Assembly: GCF_905220705.1 (NCBI RefSeq)
Contig: NZ_CAJNAT010000038.1
Span: forward strand, 1 to 60,193
Source of the DNA: Paraburkholderia domus
GTDB taxonomy: Bacteria > Pseudomonadota > Gammaproteobacteria > Burkholderiales > Burkholderiaceae
Direction: 5' to 3'
Length of the DNA: 60,193 nt
Shown: positions 18,817-28,058 of the stretch, piece after piece
Numbering within the stretch: position 1 is the first letter of the stretch
How the letters are laid out: each line of letters begins with the position of its first letter
Made by a program: the position numbers and the translations under genes
The notes under the pieces: model-generated
What the model saw: only the letters and a program-made list of their open reading frames with translations
What the model was told of the DNA's origin: nothing
Database searches by the model: none

Positions 18817-20289
18817 ATGATCGAAACATGGAGCGTCGTGATCGTCGTTGCGCCGGTTGTCGCGGCAGCAATCTGCGCGGCGAGCCGGCGCGCGCGCGTC
18901 GCTGAGTATGCGAATCTCGCCGCATCGATTGTCTGCGTGGCCGCGGCGGCGACGCTCGTCTGCACGGTCAGGGACGGACATCGCTTTCTGCACGACTACG
19001 TTGTGGTCGATGCGCTGGCCGCCTGGACCTTGGTTTGCACGGCGCTCGTGTATTGCCTAGCTTCGATCTATGCGGTTGGCTATATGCGGTTGCTAGCGGA
19101 GGACCGTGAGCGCCTGCCGAACTTCTATGCGCTTTTCGCCCTGTTCGCGGCGACAATGATCTGCGGACCGATCATGAACAATATCGGTGTCTACTGGATT
19201 GCGATCGAGCTGACCACGCTCGTTAGCACCTTTCTCGTAGGCTTCGAGCGCGGCAAGGAAGCGATCGAAGCGGCATGGAAGTACATCATCGTCGTTTCCG
19301 CGGGCATCAGCCTCGCGTTGCTCGGGACGGTGCTGTTCTACTGGGCCGGCAGTCTCGTCATCGGTCCGACCTACGATATGACGTGGGACGCACTGCGCCA
19401 TGCAGCGCCGAACATGAATCCCGCGCTCACACAGATGGCGTTCCTGCTCGTCCTGGTCGGCTATGGCACCAAGGCGGGCCTCGCACCGATGCATACATGG
19501 CTGCCGGATGCGCACAGTGAGGGGCCGGCGCCTGTGTCCGCCATGCTCTCCGGCGCGCTGCTGAATACGGCGATGCTTGGCGTCGCGCGCTTCCTGACGA
19601 TCACCGACGCGGCCAGTTCCTCGCTGCTGCCGCGTACCGTGCTGGTTGCGTTCGGCACGTTTTCGCTCTTTGTGGCCGCGCTGTTCATTGTGCGTCAGGA
19701 AGGCGTCAAGCGGTTGATGGCGTATTCCAGCGTCGAGCATATGGGCGTGCTGGCGCTGGGACTAGGATTCGGCGGCCCGCTCGCGATTGCTGCGGTGCTG
19801 TATCACATGCTCAACCATTCGCTGAACAAGTCGTTAATGTTCTTCGGTGCCGGAAACGTGATGCGCGTGTTCGACACCAAGGACATGGGCGAAATCCGCC
19901 ACGTATGGGAGCGCTTTCCTGTCACGGGCGCACTGTGGCTGGCCGGCGCAGTGGCGATCACGGGAGCGCCGCCGTTCGGTTTGTTTCTAAGCGAACTGAC
20001 GTTGTTGCGTGCAGGGATGGCGAGCTCGAACGTTTGGGCCGTGATCGTGATGTTGCTACTGCTGATCGTGATCTTCATCGGCTTTCTCAACCACTTCAGG
20101 GCCATGTACTTCGAAGCCCAGCCCGTGGGCGAGGTGTGGGTCAAGCGCGCGGTGAACGTCAGCGCATGGATGACGGTTCCGATGTGGCTCGCCTTTGTGC
20201 CGGTACTGGTCCTCGGTGTGTGGTGGCCGCAAGACCTGTGGCGTTTCTTTGAAATGGTTGCCGCGGATCTGGGAGGGCAGACGCGATGA
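18817..20289 (+). CDS. HyfF-like proton/ion-translocating antiporter subunit
   Basis: The 490-residue protein belongs to the Mrp/NuoN-NuoM antiporter-like family. It has about fourteen membrane segments, an essential-type Glu in IAIELTTLVSTFLVG (near residue 132), the Lys-bearing GYGTKAGLAPMHTWLPDAHSEGP (near 225), and a His-rich helix SVEHMGVLALG. Such subunits move protons or sodium ions. I use the ATG at 18817, although a GTG at 18811 is in frame. It overlaps the next gene by 4 bases. Confidence 0.9.
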   Translation: MIETWSVVIVVAPVVAAAICAASRRARVAEYANLAASIVCVAAAATLVCTVRDGHRFLHDYVVVDALAAWTLVCTALVYCLASIYAVGYMRLLAEDRERLPNFYALFALFAATMICGPIMNNIGVYWIAIELTTLVSTFLVGFERGKEAIEAAWKYIIVVSAGISLALLGTVLFYWAGSLVIGPTYDMTWDALRHAAPNMNPALTQMAFLLVLVGYGTKAGLAPMHTWLPDAHSEGPAPVSAMLSGALLNTAMLGVARFLTITDAASSSLLPRTVLVAFGTFSLFVAALFIVRQEGVKRLMAYSSVEHMGVLALGLGFGGPLAIAAVLYHMLNHSLNKSLMFFGAGNVMRVFDTKDMGEIRHVWERFPVTGALWLAGAVAITGAPPFGLFLSELTLLRAGMASSNVWAVIVMLLLLIVIFIGFLNHFRAMYFEAQPVGEVWVKRAVNVSAWMTVPMWLAFVPVLVLGVWWPQDLWRFFEMVAADLGGQTR

Positions 20290-21773
20290 ACAACTGCGCG
20301 CTCAAGGAAGTCACGCTTGCCGGACTCGGCGCGGCCGCCGACGATCTGCTCGGCCACGGAGGGCGCATGCAGGCCGCGTACGCGTGGTTTCCTCGCCCGG
20401 ACGCGCCGGAATTGCGCTATATCGCGACGGCACCTGGCCGGCGCGAGTTCGTGAGCTGGCGCATCGAAACGGGCAACGCGCCGGTTCCCAGTCTTGCCAG
20501 TAGGTGCCCGCTGCTCGGCTGGTATGAGCGCGAGATCATGGAAATGAGCGGTGTCGCGTTTGCCGGACATCCGGAACCCGAACGCCTCGTCACCGCATTT
20601 TTGCCGCCGACGCAGCGTGGCCCGCTCGAACCGGCGGATGCGGCGCAGGCGAGCGTCGCGGGCTCACTTCCCGCCCCGACACTGCCGCAAGTATCAGGCA
20701 AGCACGTCCAGTTATTGCCGTTTGGTCCCGTGCGCGCCGATGTCGTCGAGTCGGCCCAGTTCATCTTCTACTACGTTGGTGAGGGCATTCTCCACTATCA
20801 CCCGAATCTGTTCCTCAAACATCGCGGGATGGAAAAGCAGTTCGAGGGAATGGACATCGAACAGGGTGTTCTGCTGGCGGAGCGCGTTGCGGGCATCGAT
20901 AGCGTCGCGCATGCGCTCGCGTATGCGCAGGCGGTCGAAGACGCCGTAGGCTGCATCGTGCCCCCTCGCGCACGTTGGCTTCGCGTGATCGTGGCGGAGC
21001 TTGAGCGCATCTACAACCACTTGCATTACCTCGGCCAATTGTGCCACTCGACCACGCTGAAGGTCGGCGAGGCCCAGGGCAAGCTGCTTGAGGAGCGTGC
21101 CAAGCAAATGAATGCGCTGGCCTGCGGGAGCCGCTTCTTGCGCAGCATTGTGTGGCCCGGCGGCGTACGCCGCGATCTGGACGTGGTGGCGATTGCCGGG
21201 GGCGTCGCAGCGCTCCGACCCGAACTGGAGCGGTATGTCGACCTGATCGAGCGGACCACCAGCCATCTCGATCGGCTCATTTCCACGGCACCGCTCAGTC
21301 AGCAACTCGCCTTCGATCAGGGCGCGACTGGACCGGTCGAACGGGCATCAGGTGTCGACCGGGACCTCAGGCGGGATCACCCTTATGCCGCATACGATGA
21401 ACTGCCGCCCGCTGTCGCGACCCGGAGCGAGGGTGACGCGTTTGCCCGGATGAAGGTGCGGATCGCGGAACTCCGGACGAGTCTGGTGCTGCTCGACGAT
21501 GCGATCATGCGCGGCATTCCCGCCGGACCACTCCTCGAGCCCTGCCGCTACGCGCCGAACGCCGAGGGGCTCGGCTGGGCTGAGTCGTCACGGGGCACCG
21601 TGCTCTATGCGCTGCATTTCGGTGACAGGTCACGCATTGCACGAGCGAAGATCAAGTCGCCGTCGTTTTCCAACTGGCGAGTGTTTCCCTTCACCGTACA
21701 CGACAGCAACATGATGGACTATGCGATCAACGAAGCGAGTTTCGGTTTGACCATTTCGGGTTGCGCGCGATAG
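20286..21773 (+). CDS. HyfG/HycE-like large subunit without [NiFe] cysteine ligands
   Basis: The 495-residue protein fuses a NuoC-like N-terminus (WYEREIMEMSGVAFAGHPEPERL, near residue 80) to a NuoD/hydrogenase large-subunit-like domain. In active [NiFe] hydrogenases the first ligand motif is CGIC; here it reads ERVAGIDSVAH, with no cysteine. The usual C-terminal DPCxxC is replaced by a short tail ending SFGLTISGCAR. The [NiFe] site therefore cannot form, and the complex is unlikely to make or use hydrogen. It is closer in logic to a complex-I-like pump. It starts with an ATGA overlap after the HyfF-like gene. Confidence 0.88.
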   Translation: MNNCALKEVTLAGLGAAADDLLGHGGRMQAAYAWFPRPDAPELRYIATAPGRREFVSWRIETGNAPVPSLASRCPLLGWYEREIMEMSGVAFAGHPEPERLVTAFLPPTQRGPLEPADAAQASVAGSLPAPTLPQVSGKHVQLLPFGPVRADVVESAQFIFYYVGEGILHYHPNLFLKHRGMEKQFEGMDIEQGVLLAERVAGIDSVAHALAYAQAVEDAVGCIVPPRARWLRVIVAELERIYNHLHYLGQLCHSTTLKVGEAQGKLLEERAKQMNALACGSRFLRSIVWPGGVRRDLDVVAIAGGVAALRPELERYVDLIERTTSHLDRLISTAPLSQQLAFDQGATGPVERASGVDRDLRRDHPYAAYDELPPAVATRSEGDAFARMKVRIAELRTSLVLLDDAIMRGIPAGPLLEPCRYAPNAEGLGWAESSRGTVLYALHFGDRSRIARAKIKSPSFSNWRVFPFTVHDSNMMDYAINEASFGLTISGCAR

Positions 21774-21785
21774 GACGGAGCGACT

Positions 21786-22595
21786 ATGTCTCTATGGACC
21801 TGGTTTGGGCTGACGAGCGGCAGCGCAAGTACCGAATGGCCGCTCAAGGGCGATGCGCACGGTCAGCAGGGCGTGCTCGGCATGCCGCGTTACGATCCGG
21901 CCAGGTGCCAGGAGGGTTGCGATGCCTGCGCCAAGGCGTGCGTCACGCACGCGATCGCCTTTTCTCCCGAGCGGGGAGTGCACGTCGCTCCGGAGGTGGA
22001 CTGGGGCCGCTGTATCGTCTGCCAGCGCTGTACCGAAGTGTGTCCCACAGGCGCCTTCTCGCCATCGGCGGACTGGGCGGTTGGCGTGGCGAACCGGGAC
22101 GACCTTGTGTGGGACGAGGAGATGGCTTCGCGTGTGCCACGCGAGGTGGTCGAACGGACTCGTCGCACATTCCGCCGCAGTCTGCATATCCGGCACGTCG
22201 ACGCCGGATCGTGCAATGGCTGCGAATCGGAACTTCAGGCATTGAACAATCCGTTCTACAACCTGCACCGGCTTGGCATCTTCTTCACGGCGTCACCGCG
22301 CGCGGCCGATGTCCTGCTTGTCACCGGGCCGGTGACGCATGCGATGCGTGCGCCGCTGCTGGCAACGTATGAGGCGATGCCCGATCCGAAGTGGGTCATC
22401 GCCACCGGAACGTGTGCCGTGTCGGGCGGCGTCACAGGTGGCAATTACGCGTGCGGCAGCGGCCTCGACGGAGTCTTGCCGGTCGACGTCTACCTGCCGG
22501 GTTGTCCGCCTAATCCTGCCGCGATCATTCATGCGTTGCTGTTGATAGTCGGTCGTGCGGAGCAACGGATGCGAGGAGGGCAGCTTGAGCGTTGA
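21786..22595 (+). CDS. Fused ferredoxin-like and NuoB-like Fe-S subunit (HyfH-HyfI fusion)
   Basis: The first ~100 residues form a two-cluster ferredoxin module: CQEGCDACAKAC (unusual C-x3-C-x2-C-x3-C spacing) and CIVCQRCTEVCP (standard spacing). From about residue 130 it is NuoB/HyfI-like, with SCNGCESE, GTCAVSGG and PGCPPNP supplying the N2-type [4Fe-4S] ligands. In E. coli Hyf these are separate proteins (HyfH and HyfI). The Fe-S chain is intact even though the partner large subunit lacks nickel ligands, so electron transfer is still possible. Confidence 0.88.
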   Translation: MSLWTWFGLTSGSASTEWPLKGDAHGQQGVLGMPRYDPARCQEGCDACAKACVTHAIAFSPERGVHVAPEVDWGRCIVCQRCTEVCPTGAFSPSADWAVGVANRDDLVWDEEMASRVPREVVERTRRTFRRSLHIRHVDAGSCNGCESELQALNNPFYNLHRLGIFFTASPRAADVLLVTGPVTHAMRAPLLATYEAMPDPKWVIATGTCAVSGGVTGGNYACGSGLDGVLPVDVYLPGCPPNPAAIIHALLLIVGRAEQRMRGGQLER

Positions 22596-24576
22596 CCTGA
22601 TTCTGGCGGCGAGCGTCCTGTGGCTCGCCACCGCAGTCCTATCGCCGATGTGCTCAGCCCGGGCATTGCCCAGATATTTGCTGAGCGCCGGCTGCGTGCT
22701 GGGCGTCGCTGCGTGTCTGATCGCTTTGCCCACCGCAACCCCCCGCATTGAATTTCCGTTTGCACTCGCTTCGCAGCGCATCGCCTTCGCGCTCGACCCC
22801 GCCGCGCTCTGGCTGCTCGGCTTCGGTCTGGTACCGGCGATCTTCGCCTGCTGGCTTGGCTCGCCCCTCTCGGGCCGTTCTGGCACGTGGTGGGCGGGGG
22901 CATCGCTGAGCCTGCTCGGCGCACTGGGTGTGTTCGGTCTGCAGGACGGTATGTCGATGCTCGTCGCGTGGGAGGTGATGAGCCTGGGGGGAGCGGTGAT
23001 GCTCGCCGGCGAGCGCGCGCGTGAAGCCGATGGCAAACCCGTGCTGCTCATGCTCGCGCTGCTCGAGGTGGGCGCGATTGCACTGGTCTTCGCGATTCTG
23101 CTACTCGACCACGCGTCGGCCACCATCGGCTTCGGCGCATTCAGCGCCCATGCGCCGCAGACGTCAGCGCTTCTGTCGTGGGCGGCCGGTATCGCGCTGC
23201 TTATCGGCTTCGGCGCGAAGCTCGGCCTCATCCCTTTCTACGAGTGGTTTCCGCGTGCGTACTCAAGCGGCAGTGGTGCGACGGGCGTGCTGTTCTCTGG
23301 TGTCGTACTCAACGCGGCCTATTTCGCGCTGAGCCGTGGCTGGAACAGCTGGCTGGGCGTCGCCAACGATAGCGGCACGGCGTTCGGGCTCGGCGTGGTC
23401 GCGATCGCGATCGGCGTTGTCAGCGCGGTGCTGGCGATCCTGTTCGCTTTCCAGCAGGACGACTGGCGAGCGCTGCTCAGCTACTCGTCGGCGGAGAACG
23501 CGTCGGTCGCGGTGGCGATGCTCGGCGTGACACAACTCTTTCGCAGCGACCATTTGAATGATCTCGCCGGCCTCGCGTGGACAGTTGCGTTGTTGCATCT
23601 CGCCGGCCATGCGCTCGCCAAAGGCGCGCTCTTTCTGGTCGCCGACGGCATCCAGGCGTCGACGGGCAATTACGACATTGTGCCGCGCGGCTGGATCAGG
23701 AACAGTGGCTTCATGCTGGGTCTTGGCGCACTTTTCGCGGTGATGAGTCTGGCGTCGATTCCCCCGCAGGCGGGGTTTGTCAGCGAGTGGTACGTGTTCC
23801 AGTCGGTGTTTCAAGGCTTTCACTTATCGGCTTTCACCGGGCGTCTTGCGCTGGTGCTGGCTGGTGCGGGCCTCGCACTCGCTGCGGCGGTGGCACTGGC
23901 GACGTTCGTCAAGCTGTTCGGGCTGGGGCTGTTGGGAATGCCGGACCCGGACTATCAACGTCCGGTGCCCCGGCGAAGCGCTGTGGCCGTCGGCGTGCTG
24001 GGACTTTGCGTGCTTGCGGTGGCCGTCGGTGCGCCGTTGTGGCTCAACGCGCTGGCGAGCGGAGCCCAGACACTGTTTCAGGCCAACAGTCCCCAGGCAA
24101 TGGTATCGGGATGGCTGCTGGTGCCCCTGACCGACAAGTTTGCCTTTATCTCGCCGTCGAAGCTCATCATCGCGATGCCGTTGCTGGCGCTCATCCCGCT
24201 CGCACTGTTGCGGCTCACGAGGGCGCGTCCGGTGCGGCGCACGGCGGTCTGGTTTGGCGGCATGACCTCGCATGGCCGTGACGCGATGACTACGCCGCTG
24301 ACGTTCTCGAATGCGATGCGCACGTTCTACAGCTTCGTATATCAGCCGACCATGAGCACCGAGCGCGAACATGAGCAGCGCGAGTACTTCATCAAGCGAC
24401 TGGTGTTTTCCGAGGGGGTGACTGACCTGTTCGAGCGGCATCTCTTCGAGCCCGCAATCCGGATCGTAACGTGGTGTGCCGACAGGCTGCGCGCATTACA
24501 GTCCGGCAATCTGAACTTCTACCTCGCACTGATCGGCGGTCTGCTGGTGGCGATACTGGCATTGACACTCGTATAG
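22585..24576 (+). CDS. HyfB-like antiporter subunit (NuoL/NuoM family)
   Basis: The protein has about sixteen membrane segments and typical antiporter strings: MSMLVAWEVMSLGGAVML with the conserved Glu, GFGAKLGLIPFYEWFPRAY, SYSSAENASVAVAMLG and HALAKGALFL. I prefer the TTG at 22585 (663 aa) because GAGGAGGG lies just upstream; GTG at 22555 is also in frame. It overlaps the end of the Fe-S fusion gene by 11 bases. As the last gene of the operon it adds a second ion-translocating subunit. Confidence 0.88.
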   Translation: MSVDLILAASVLWLATAVLSPMCSARALPRYLLSAGCVLGVAACLIALPTATPRIEFPFALASQRIAFALDPAALWLLGFGLVPAIFACWLGSPLSGRSGTWWAGASLSLLGALGVFGLQDGMSMLVAWEVMSLGGAVMLAGERAREADGKPVLLMLALLEVGAIALVFAILLLDHASATIGFGAFSAHAPQTSALLSWAAGIALLIGFGAKLGLIPFYEWFPRAYSSGSGATGVLFSGVVLNAAYFALSRGWNSWLGVANDSGTAFGLGVVAIAIGVVSAVLAILFAFQQDDWRALLSYSSAENASVAVAMLGVTQLFRSDHLNDLAGLAWTVALLHLAGHALAKGALFLVADGIQASTGNYDIVPRGWIRNSGFMLGLGALFAVMSLASIPPQAGFVSEWYVFQSVFQGFHLSAFTGRLALVLAGAGLALAAAVALATFVKLFGLGLLGMPDPDYQRPVPRRSAVAVGVLGLCVLAVAVGAPLWLNALASGAQTLFQANSPQAMVSGWLLVPLTDKFAFISPSKLIIAMPLLALIPLALLRLTRARPVRRTAVWFGGMTSHGRDAMTTPLTFSNAMRTFYSFVYQPTMSTEREHEQREYFIKRLVFSEGVTDLFERHLFEPAIRIVTWCADRLRALQSGNLNFYLALIGGLLVAILALTLV

Positions 24577-24605
24577 CCTGCTTTGAGCGGACGATTGCGT
24601 AATTC

Positions 24606-24635
24606 TTGCGCAACGCGGCGTTCCTCGATTAAAAT
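24606..24635 (+). promoter_or_regulatory. Promoter of the fluoride-exporter operon
   Basis: TTGCGC (24606-24611) and TAAAAT (24630-24635) are separated by 18 bases, ending 10 bases before riboswitch 4. The match is reasonable though the spacing is slightly long. Confidence 0.55.
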
Positions 24636-24645
24636 CACGCCCGCT

Positions 24646-24725
24646 GGAGATGGCATTCCTCCAAACAACCGCCGATCCCCCGGCTGATGATGCCTACGAA
24701 TTCCTGAGTGCAGGAGGTCGTAGGC
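24646..24725 (+). promoter_or_regulatory. Fluoride riboswitch (crcB motif) 4, controls the CLC exporter operon
   Basis: The aptamer spans 24646-24697: GGAGATGGCATTCCTCC, AACCGCC, then GGCTGATGATGCCTAC. GCCTACGA (24692-24699) can pair with TCGTAGGC (24718-24725) around a TCCTG/CAGGA inner stem, excluding the aptamer fold. This is the shortest leader of the five; the exporter ATG follows 54 bases after the hairpin. Confidence 0.94.
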
Positions 24726-24779
24726 CGTCCACGCGACGTCCTGTCGCTCAGGTTTGATGTTCTATCGAACCTGAAAATC

Positions 24780-26090
24780 ATGAAACATCTCAAGTCTGTC
24801 GAGCAGTTCGCCATGGTGCCGTATCTCGCGCGCTGGCTGCTGCTTTCAAGCGTGTTGGGCACCCTGGCCGGCTCCGCCTCCGCGCTTTTTCTCTTTGCGC
24901 TGGATCGCGCAACCGATACCCGAATGGACCACCCCTGGATCATCTGGCTGCTTCCATTCGCGGGGTTCCTGACCGGCTGGGTCTACCACCGCGTTGGCAA
25001 GAGTGTCGAGGGCGGCAGCAACCTGCTAATCGACGAGATTCACGATCCGCAGAAGATCGTGCCCAAGCGCATGGCGCCGCTTGTGCTGGTGGCCACCGTG
25101 ATTACCCACCTGTTTGGTGGCTCGGCTGGCCGCGAAGGCACAGCGGTCCAGATGGGCGGGGCGTTGGCCGATCGTGTCACGCAACTCTTTGGCCTCGGGC
25201 GCGAGGAGCGTCGCATTCTGCTGATGGGCGGCATCGCGGCGGGCTTTTCGTCGATCTTCGGCACGCCGCTCGCGGGGGCGATTTTCGGTCTTGAAGTGCT
25301 CGCAATCGGCCGGCTGCGCTACGACGCGTTGTTCGCCTGTCTCGCGTCGTCCGTGATGGCTGACGTGGTGTGCCGCCTATGGGGTATTCACCACACTGTC
25401 TACACGGTCCCGTTTGTGCCGGCCCTCACGGCGCTTGGGATTGGATCCGCGATCGTCGCAGGAATGGCCTTTGGTGTGGTCGGGATGCTCTTTGCCGATT
25501 CGACGCACGCATTGTCGGCGCTCATCAAGCGCAAGATCGCCTACGCGCCGGTTCGGCCGCTGATCGGTGGCGCTATCGTGGCAGTCGTCGCTACGATCTT
25601 CAATGTTCCGCAATTCCTGGGCCTTGGCATTCCGACCATCGTCCAAGCCTTCACCGGTTCGCTGCCGGTGTATGACTTCGTGGGTAAGTTCGGCTTTACT
25701 GTGGTGACGCTCGCGTCCGGGTTCAAAGGAGGAGAGGTGACGCCGCTCTTCTATATCGGCGCGACGCTGGGCAATGCGCTGGGCCACGTGCTGGCGTTGC
25801 CGGTGCCGGTGCTCGCGGGGCTCGGTTTTGTTGCGGTGTTTGCCGGCGCGGCGAATACCCCGATCGCGTCGACTGTGATGGCGATTGAACTCTTTGGCCC
25901 GCAGATTGGTGTGTACGCCGCATTGGCCTGTGTCGTCAGCTATCTCTTCTCCGGGCACACGGGCATCTATCGTGCGCAACGGGTCGGCCATGCCAAACAC
26001 CCACTCCTGCCTGCCGGCATGCGCTTGGCCGAGATTCCCGCTTTGCGTCGCGCAGCCCGCAAGTCCGCGACCGCTTCCGCGCAATCCTGA
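24780..26090 (+). CDS. CLC-type fluoride/proton antiporter (EriC-F)
   Basis: The 436-residue protein is a voltage-gated chloride-channel family member with about twelve membrane segments. CLC signature regions are visible: GGSAGREGTAVQMGG near residue 115, GFSSIFGTPLAGAIFGLEV near 160 and GFKGGEVTPLFYIGA near 320. A CLC directly behind a fluoride riboswitch identifies the CLC-F clade, which exports fluoride in exchange for protons. The ATG at 24780 is the first start after the riboswitch hairpin. Genes for a DUF190 protein, a small membrane protein and an MFS carrier follow. Confidence 0.92.
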   Translation: MKHLKSVEQFAMVPYLARWLLLSSVLGTLAGSASALFLFALDRATDTRMDHPWIIWLLPFAGFLTGWVYHRVGKSVEGGSNLLIDEIHDPQKIVPKRMAPLVLVATVITHLFGGSAGREGTAVQMGGALADRVTQLFGLGREERRILLMGGIAAGFSSIFGTPLAGAIFGLEVLAIGRLRYDALFACLASSVMADVVCRLWGIHHTVYTVPFVPALTALGIGSAIVAGMAFGVVGMLFADSTHALSALIKRKIAYAPVRPLIGGAIVAVVATIFNVPQFLGLGIPTIVQAFTGSLPVYDFVGKFGFTVVTLASGFKGGEVTPLFYIGATLGNALGHVLALPVPVLAGLGFVAVFAGAANTPIASTVMAIELFGPQIGVYAALACVVSYLFSGHTGIYRAQRVGHAKHPLLPAGMRLAEIPALRRAARKSATASAQS

Positions 26091-26118
26091 GCACTTTGAA
26101 CTCTCGCTGATTGACATC

Positions 26119-26457
26119 ATGACCAAGCTGATTTCGCTTCGACTGTATTTTCACCACTCCGAACGTGCCCGTCCGACGCGTTTCTGGCATCGGGTGTCGC
26201 GCCCAAGTCTCGCTTCGCATTTACTTCGCCGCGCGAAGAATGCCGGCATCGAGCAGGCGCTACTGCATCGTGTCCATGCGGGTTACCTCAAAGGCGACCG
26301 GCTCCATCACGAACACATCGAGGTTGCGCATCACCGTTTCCCTCACTGCATCGAGCTCATTGACCTGGAGGCCAAAGTGCGTGACTTCTGGCATGTACAT
26401 GGCAAGGGGCTCGACAATGTCCGGGCGATTTTCCTGCCGTGTGAAATACCGACGTAA
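26119..26457 (+). CDS. DUF190 family protein (third of three)
   Basis: The 112-residue protein starts MTKLISLRLYFHHSER and has the DUF190-like AKNAGIEQALLHRVHAGYLKG. It is more divergent and richer in histidine than the two copies near enolase. It lies 28 bases after the CLC exporter gene. Its recurrence in the enolase and exporter operons suggests a regulatory or sensing role in the fluoride response, but this is inference. Confidence 0.72.
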   Translation: MTKLISLRLYFHHSERARPTRFWHRVSRPSLASHLLRRAKNAGIEQALLHRVHAGYLKGDRLHHEHIEVAHHRFPHCIELIDLEAKVRDFWHVHGKGLDNVRAIFLPCEIPT

Positions 26458-26494
26458 GTGACCTGACCGACAGACCGCACCATCGGAGTCGACG

Positions 26495-26844
26495 ATGAAC
26501 GCACAAACCAGGCTGCGCCTGACGGGCGAGTTCTCTCTGCTGGGGTTCGCGTTAGTGGCGACCGAGGCAATGGCCTGGGTCCTGTCCATTGTCGTGAATG
26601 CCGTCTACGAAAGCGTTCCGCTCTTCTGGTTCGGGCGTTCGGCCTCTTGACGATGCCGTTTGTCATTGCCTGGATGCGAGCGGACGCTGCGCGGGCCTAT
26701 GAGACCGCGGTCAGGCTGCGCTTTGTGGCCTTGGAGGGGGAACCGGCGCACGTGGTCTCGATCGCAAACGATTGTCCCAAACGCTGGTGGGTGTTGCTAC
26801 ATATACGGCTTCATCCGGATGTGATCGCAGCGGACGACCGTTGA
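26495..26844 (+). pseudogene. 116-aa two-segment membrane protein, frameshifted
   Basis: Two adjacent frames (51 and 63 residues) look like one gene. The first ends VPLFWFGRSAS and the second begins just after. Adding one G to the GGG run at 26633-26635 joins them as VPLFWFGAFGLLTMPFVIAW, a smooth second membrane helix. The rebuilt protein has two hydrophobic segments (about residues 12-37 and 45-62) and a cytosolic C-terminus. The family is unknown. It lies between the DUF190 gene and the MFS carrier in the fluoride-exporter operon. Confidence 0.55.
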
Positions 26845-26872
26845 GCCGGGCAATGGCTCTCTGGGAGGTGGC

Positions 26873-28058
26873 ATGGCAAATCAGACGATAAGCCCCGGAA
26901 GTCGGCGAGCGATGCGCTTTGTTCTGCTGGTAGGTATCCTCAGCTTCTTCGCCGATTTCACGTACGAAGGCGCGCGCAGTATTCTGGGGCCTTTCCTCGA
27001 GGCCGCGGGCGCATCGGCAACAATCATCGGGATCGTCGTCGGCTTTGGCGAGCTCCTCGGCTATGGCCTGCGTGTTGTCTCGGGAGTTGTCGCCGACACG
27101 ACACGACAATTCTGGCCGATCACGATCTTTGGCTACATCGTCCAGATGGTCGCGGTGCCTGCGCTCGCGTTGACACACAGCTGGCAGGCGGCAGCGTGTC
27201 TGATCATCCTGGAACGCGTCGGCAAGGCAATACGCAATCCACCTCGTGACGTGATGCTCTCGAGTGCCGCGCAACGCATCGGCGGATATGGATGGGCTTT
27301 CGGCATTCACGAAGCCTGTGACCAGTTCGGTGCGATGGTGGGGCCGCTCGTTGTCGCGGCGGTCCTCGCCACCCGCGGCGACTACCGGCTGGCGTTTGCC
27401 GTCCTCGCCGTGCCTGCCGTGATCAATCTGTGTTTTCTCACGGTGGCGCGTCTGGTCTTTCCCCGTCCCGAGGACATGGAGCCGCGCGCGGCGAATGAAG
27501 CAAGTGCTGGTAGCTTCCCGGCACTTTACTGGGTCTACCTCGGCGGTGCAGGTCTCGTCGCGGCAGGCTTTGCCGACTATCCGCTGATCGCCTATCACTG
27601 GGTCAAACACCAGACGCTGGCAACGGATCCCGATCTTCTATGGTGTGGCGATGGCTGTAAGCGGCGGAGCGTCGTTAGCGCTCGGCCGCCTGTTCGACCG
27701 GTACGGCTTCAAGGTGCTGATCGGGTTGACGGGCGTCTCGCTACTCTTCGCGCCGCTTGTGTTTCTCGGTGGACATTTCGGTCTGGCGATTCTTGGCGCA
27801 GCGCTGTGGGGGATGGGCATGGGCGTGCATGAGTCGATCATCCCTGCTGCGGTCGCGCCAATGGTTGCGCCGTCGAAAAGAGCCTCGGCGTTCGGTACGT
27901 TCACCGCGGTGTACGGGGTCTGCTGGTTCGCGGGCAGCGCTCTCATTGGCTGGATCTACGATCAGTCGGTGATCGGGGCCGTCGCATTCTGTGTGATTAC
28001 ACAAGCGATGGCGATACCGGTCTTTGCCTGGGTGAGTTGGCATCGCGAGAAGGGTTAA
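26873..28058 (+). pseudogene. MFS transporter, frameshifted
   Basis: Two frames make one major facilitator carrier of about 394 residues with some twelve membrane segments. The first frame opens MANQTISPGSRRAMRFVLLVGILSFFADF and contains the loop motif GYGLRVVSGVVAD. Removing one G of the GG at 27625-27626 turns LATDPDLLW into LATIPIFYGVAMAVSGG and continues into the second frame to the stop at 28058. A GGAGGTG ribosome site precedes the ATG. As the last gene of the fluoride-exporter operon its substrate is unknown; fluoride or a metabolite damaged by fluoride are guesses. Confidence 0.8.

Noticed and set aside
20286..21773. Annotation of the large subunit as an active formate hydrogenlyase hydrogenase.
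   Set aside because: Both nickel-binding cysteine pairs are missing and no formate dehydrogenase gene is present.
24646..24725. The riboswitch hairpin at the CLC exporter as an intrinsic terminator.
   Set aside because: The stem forms well but is followed by GTCCACG rather than a U tract.
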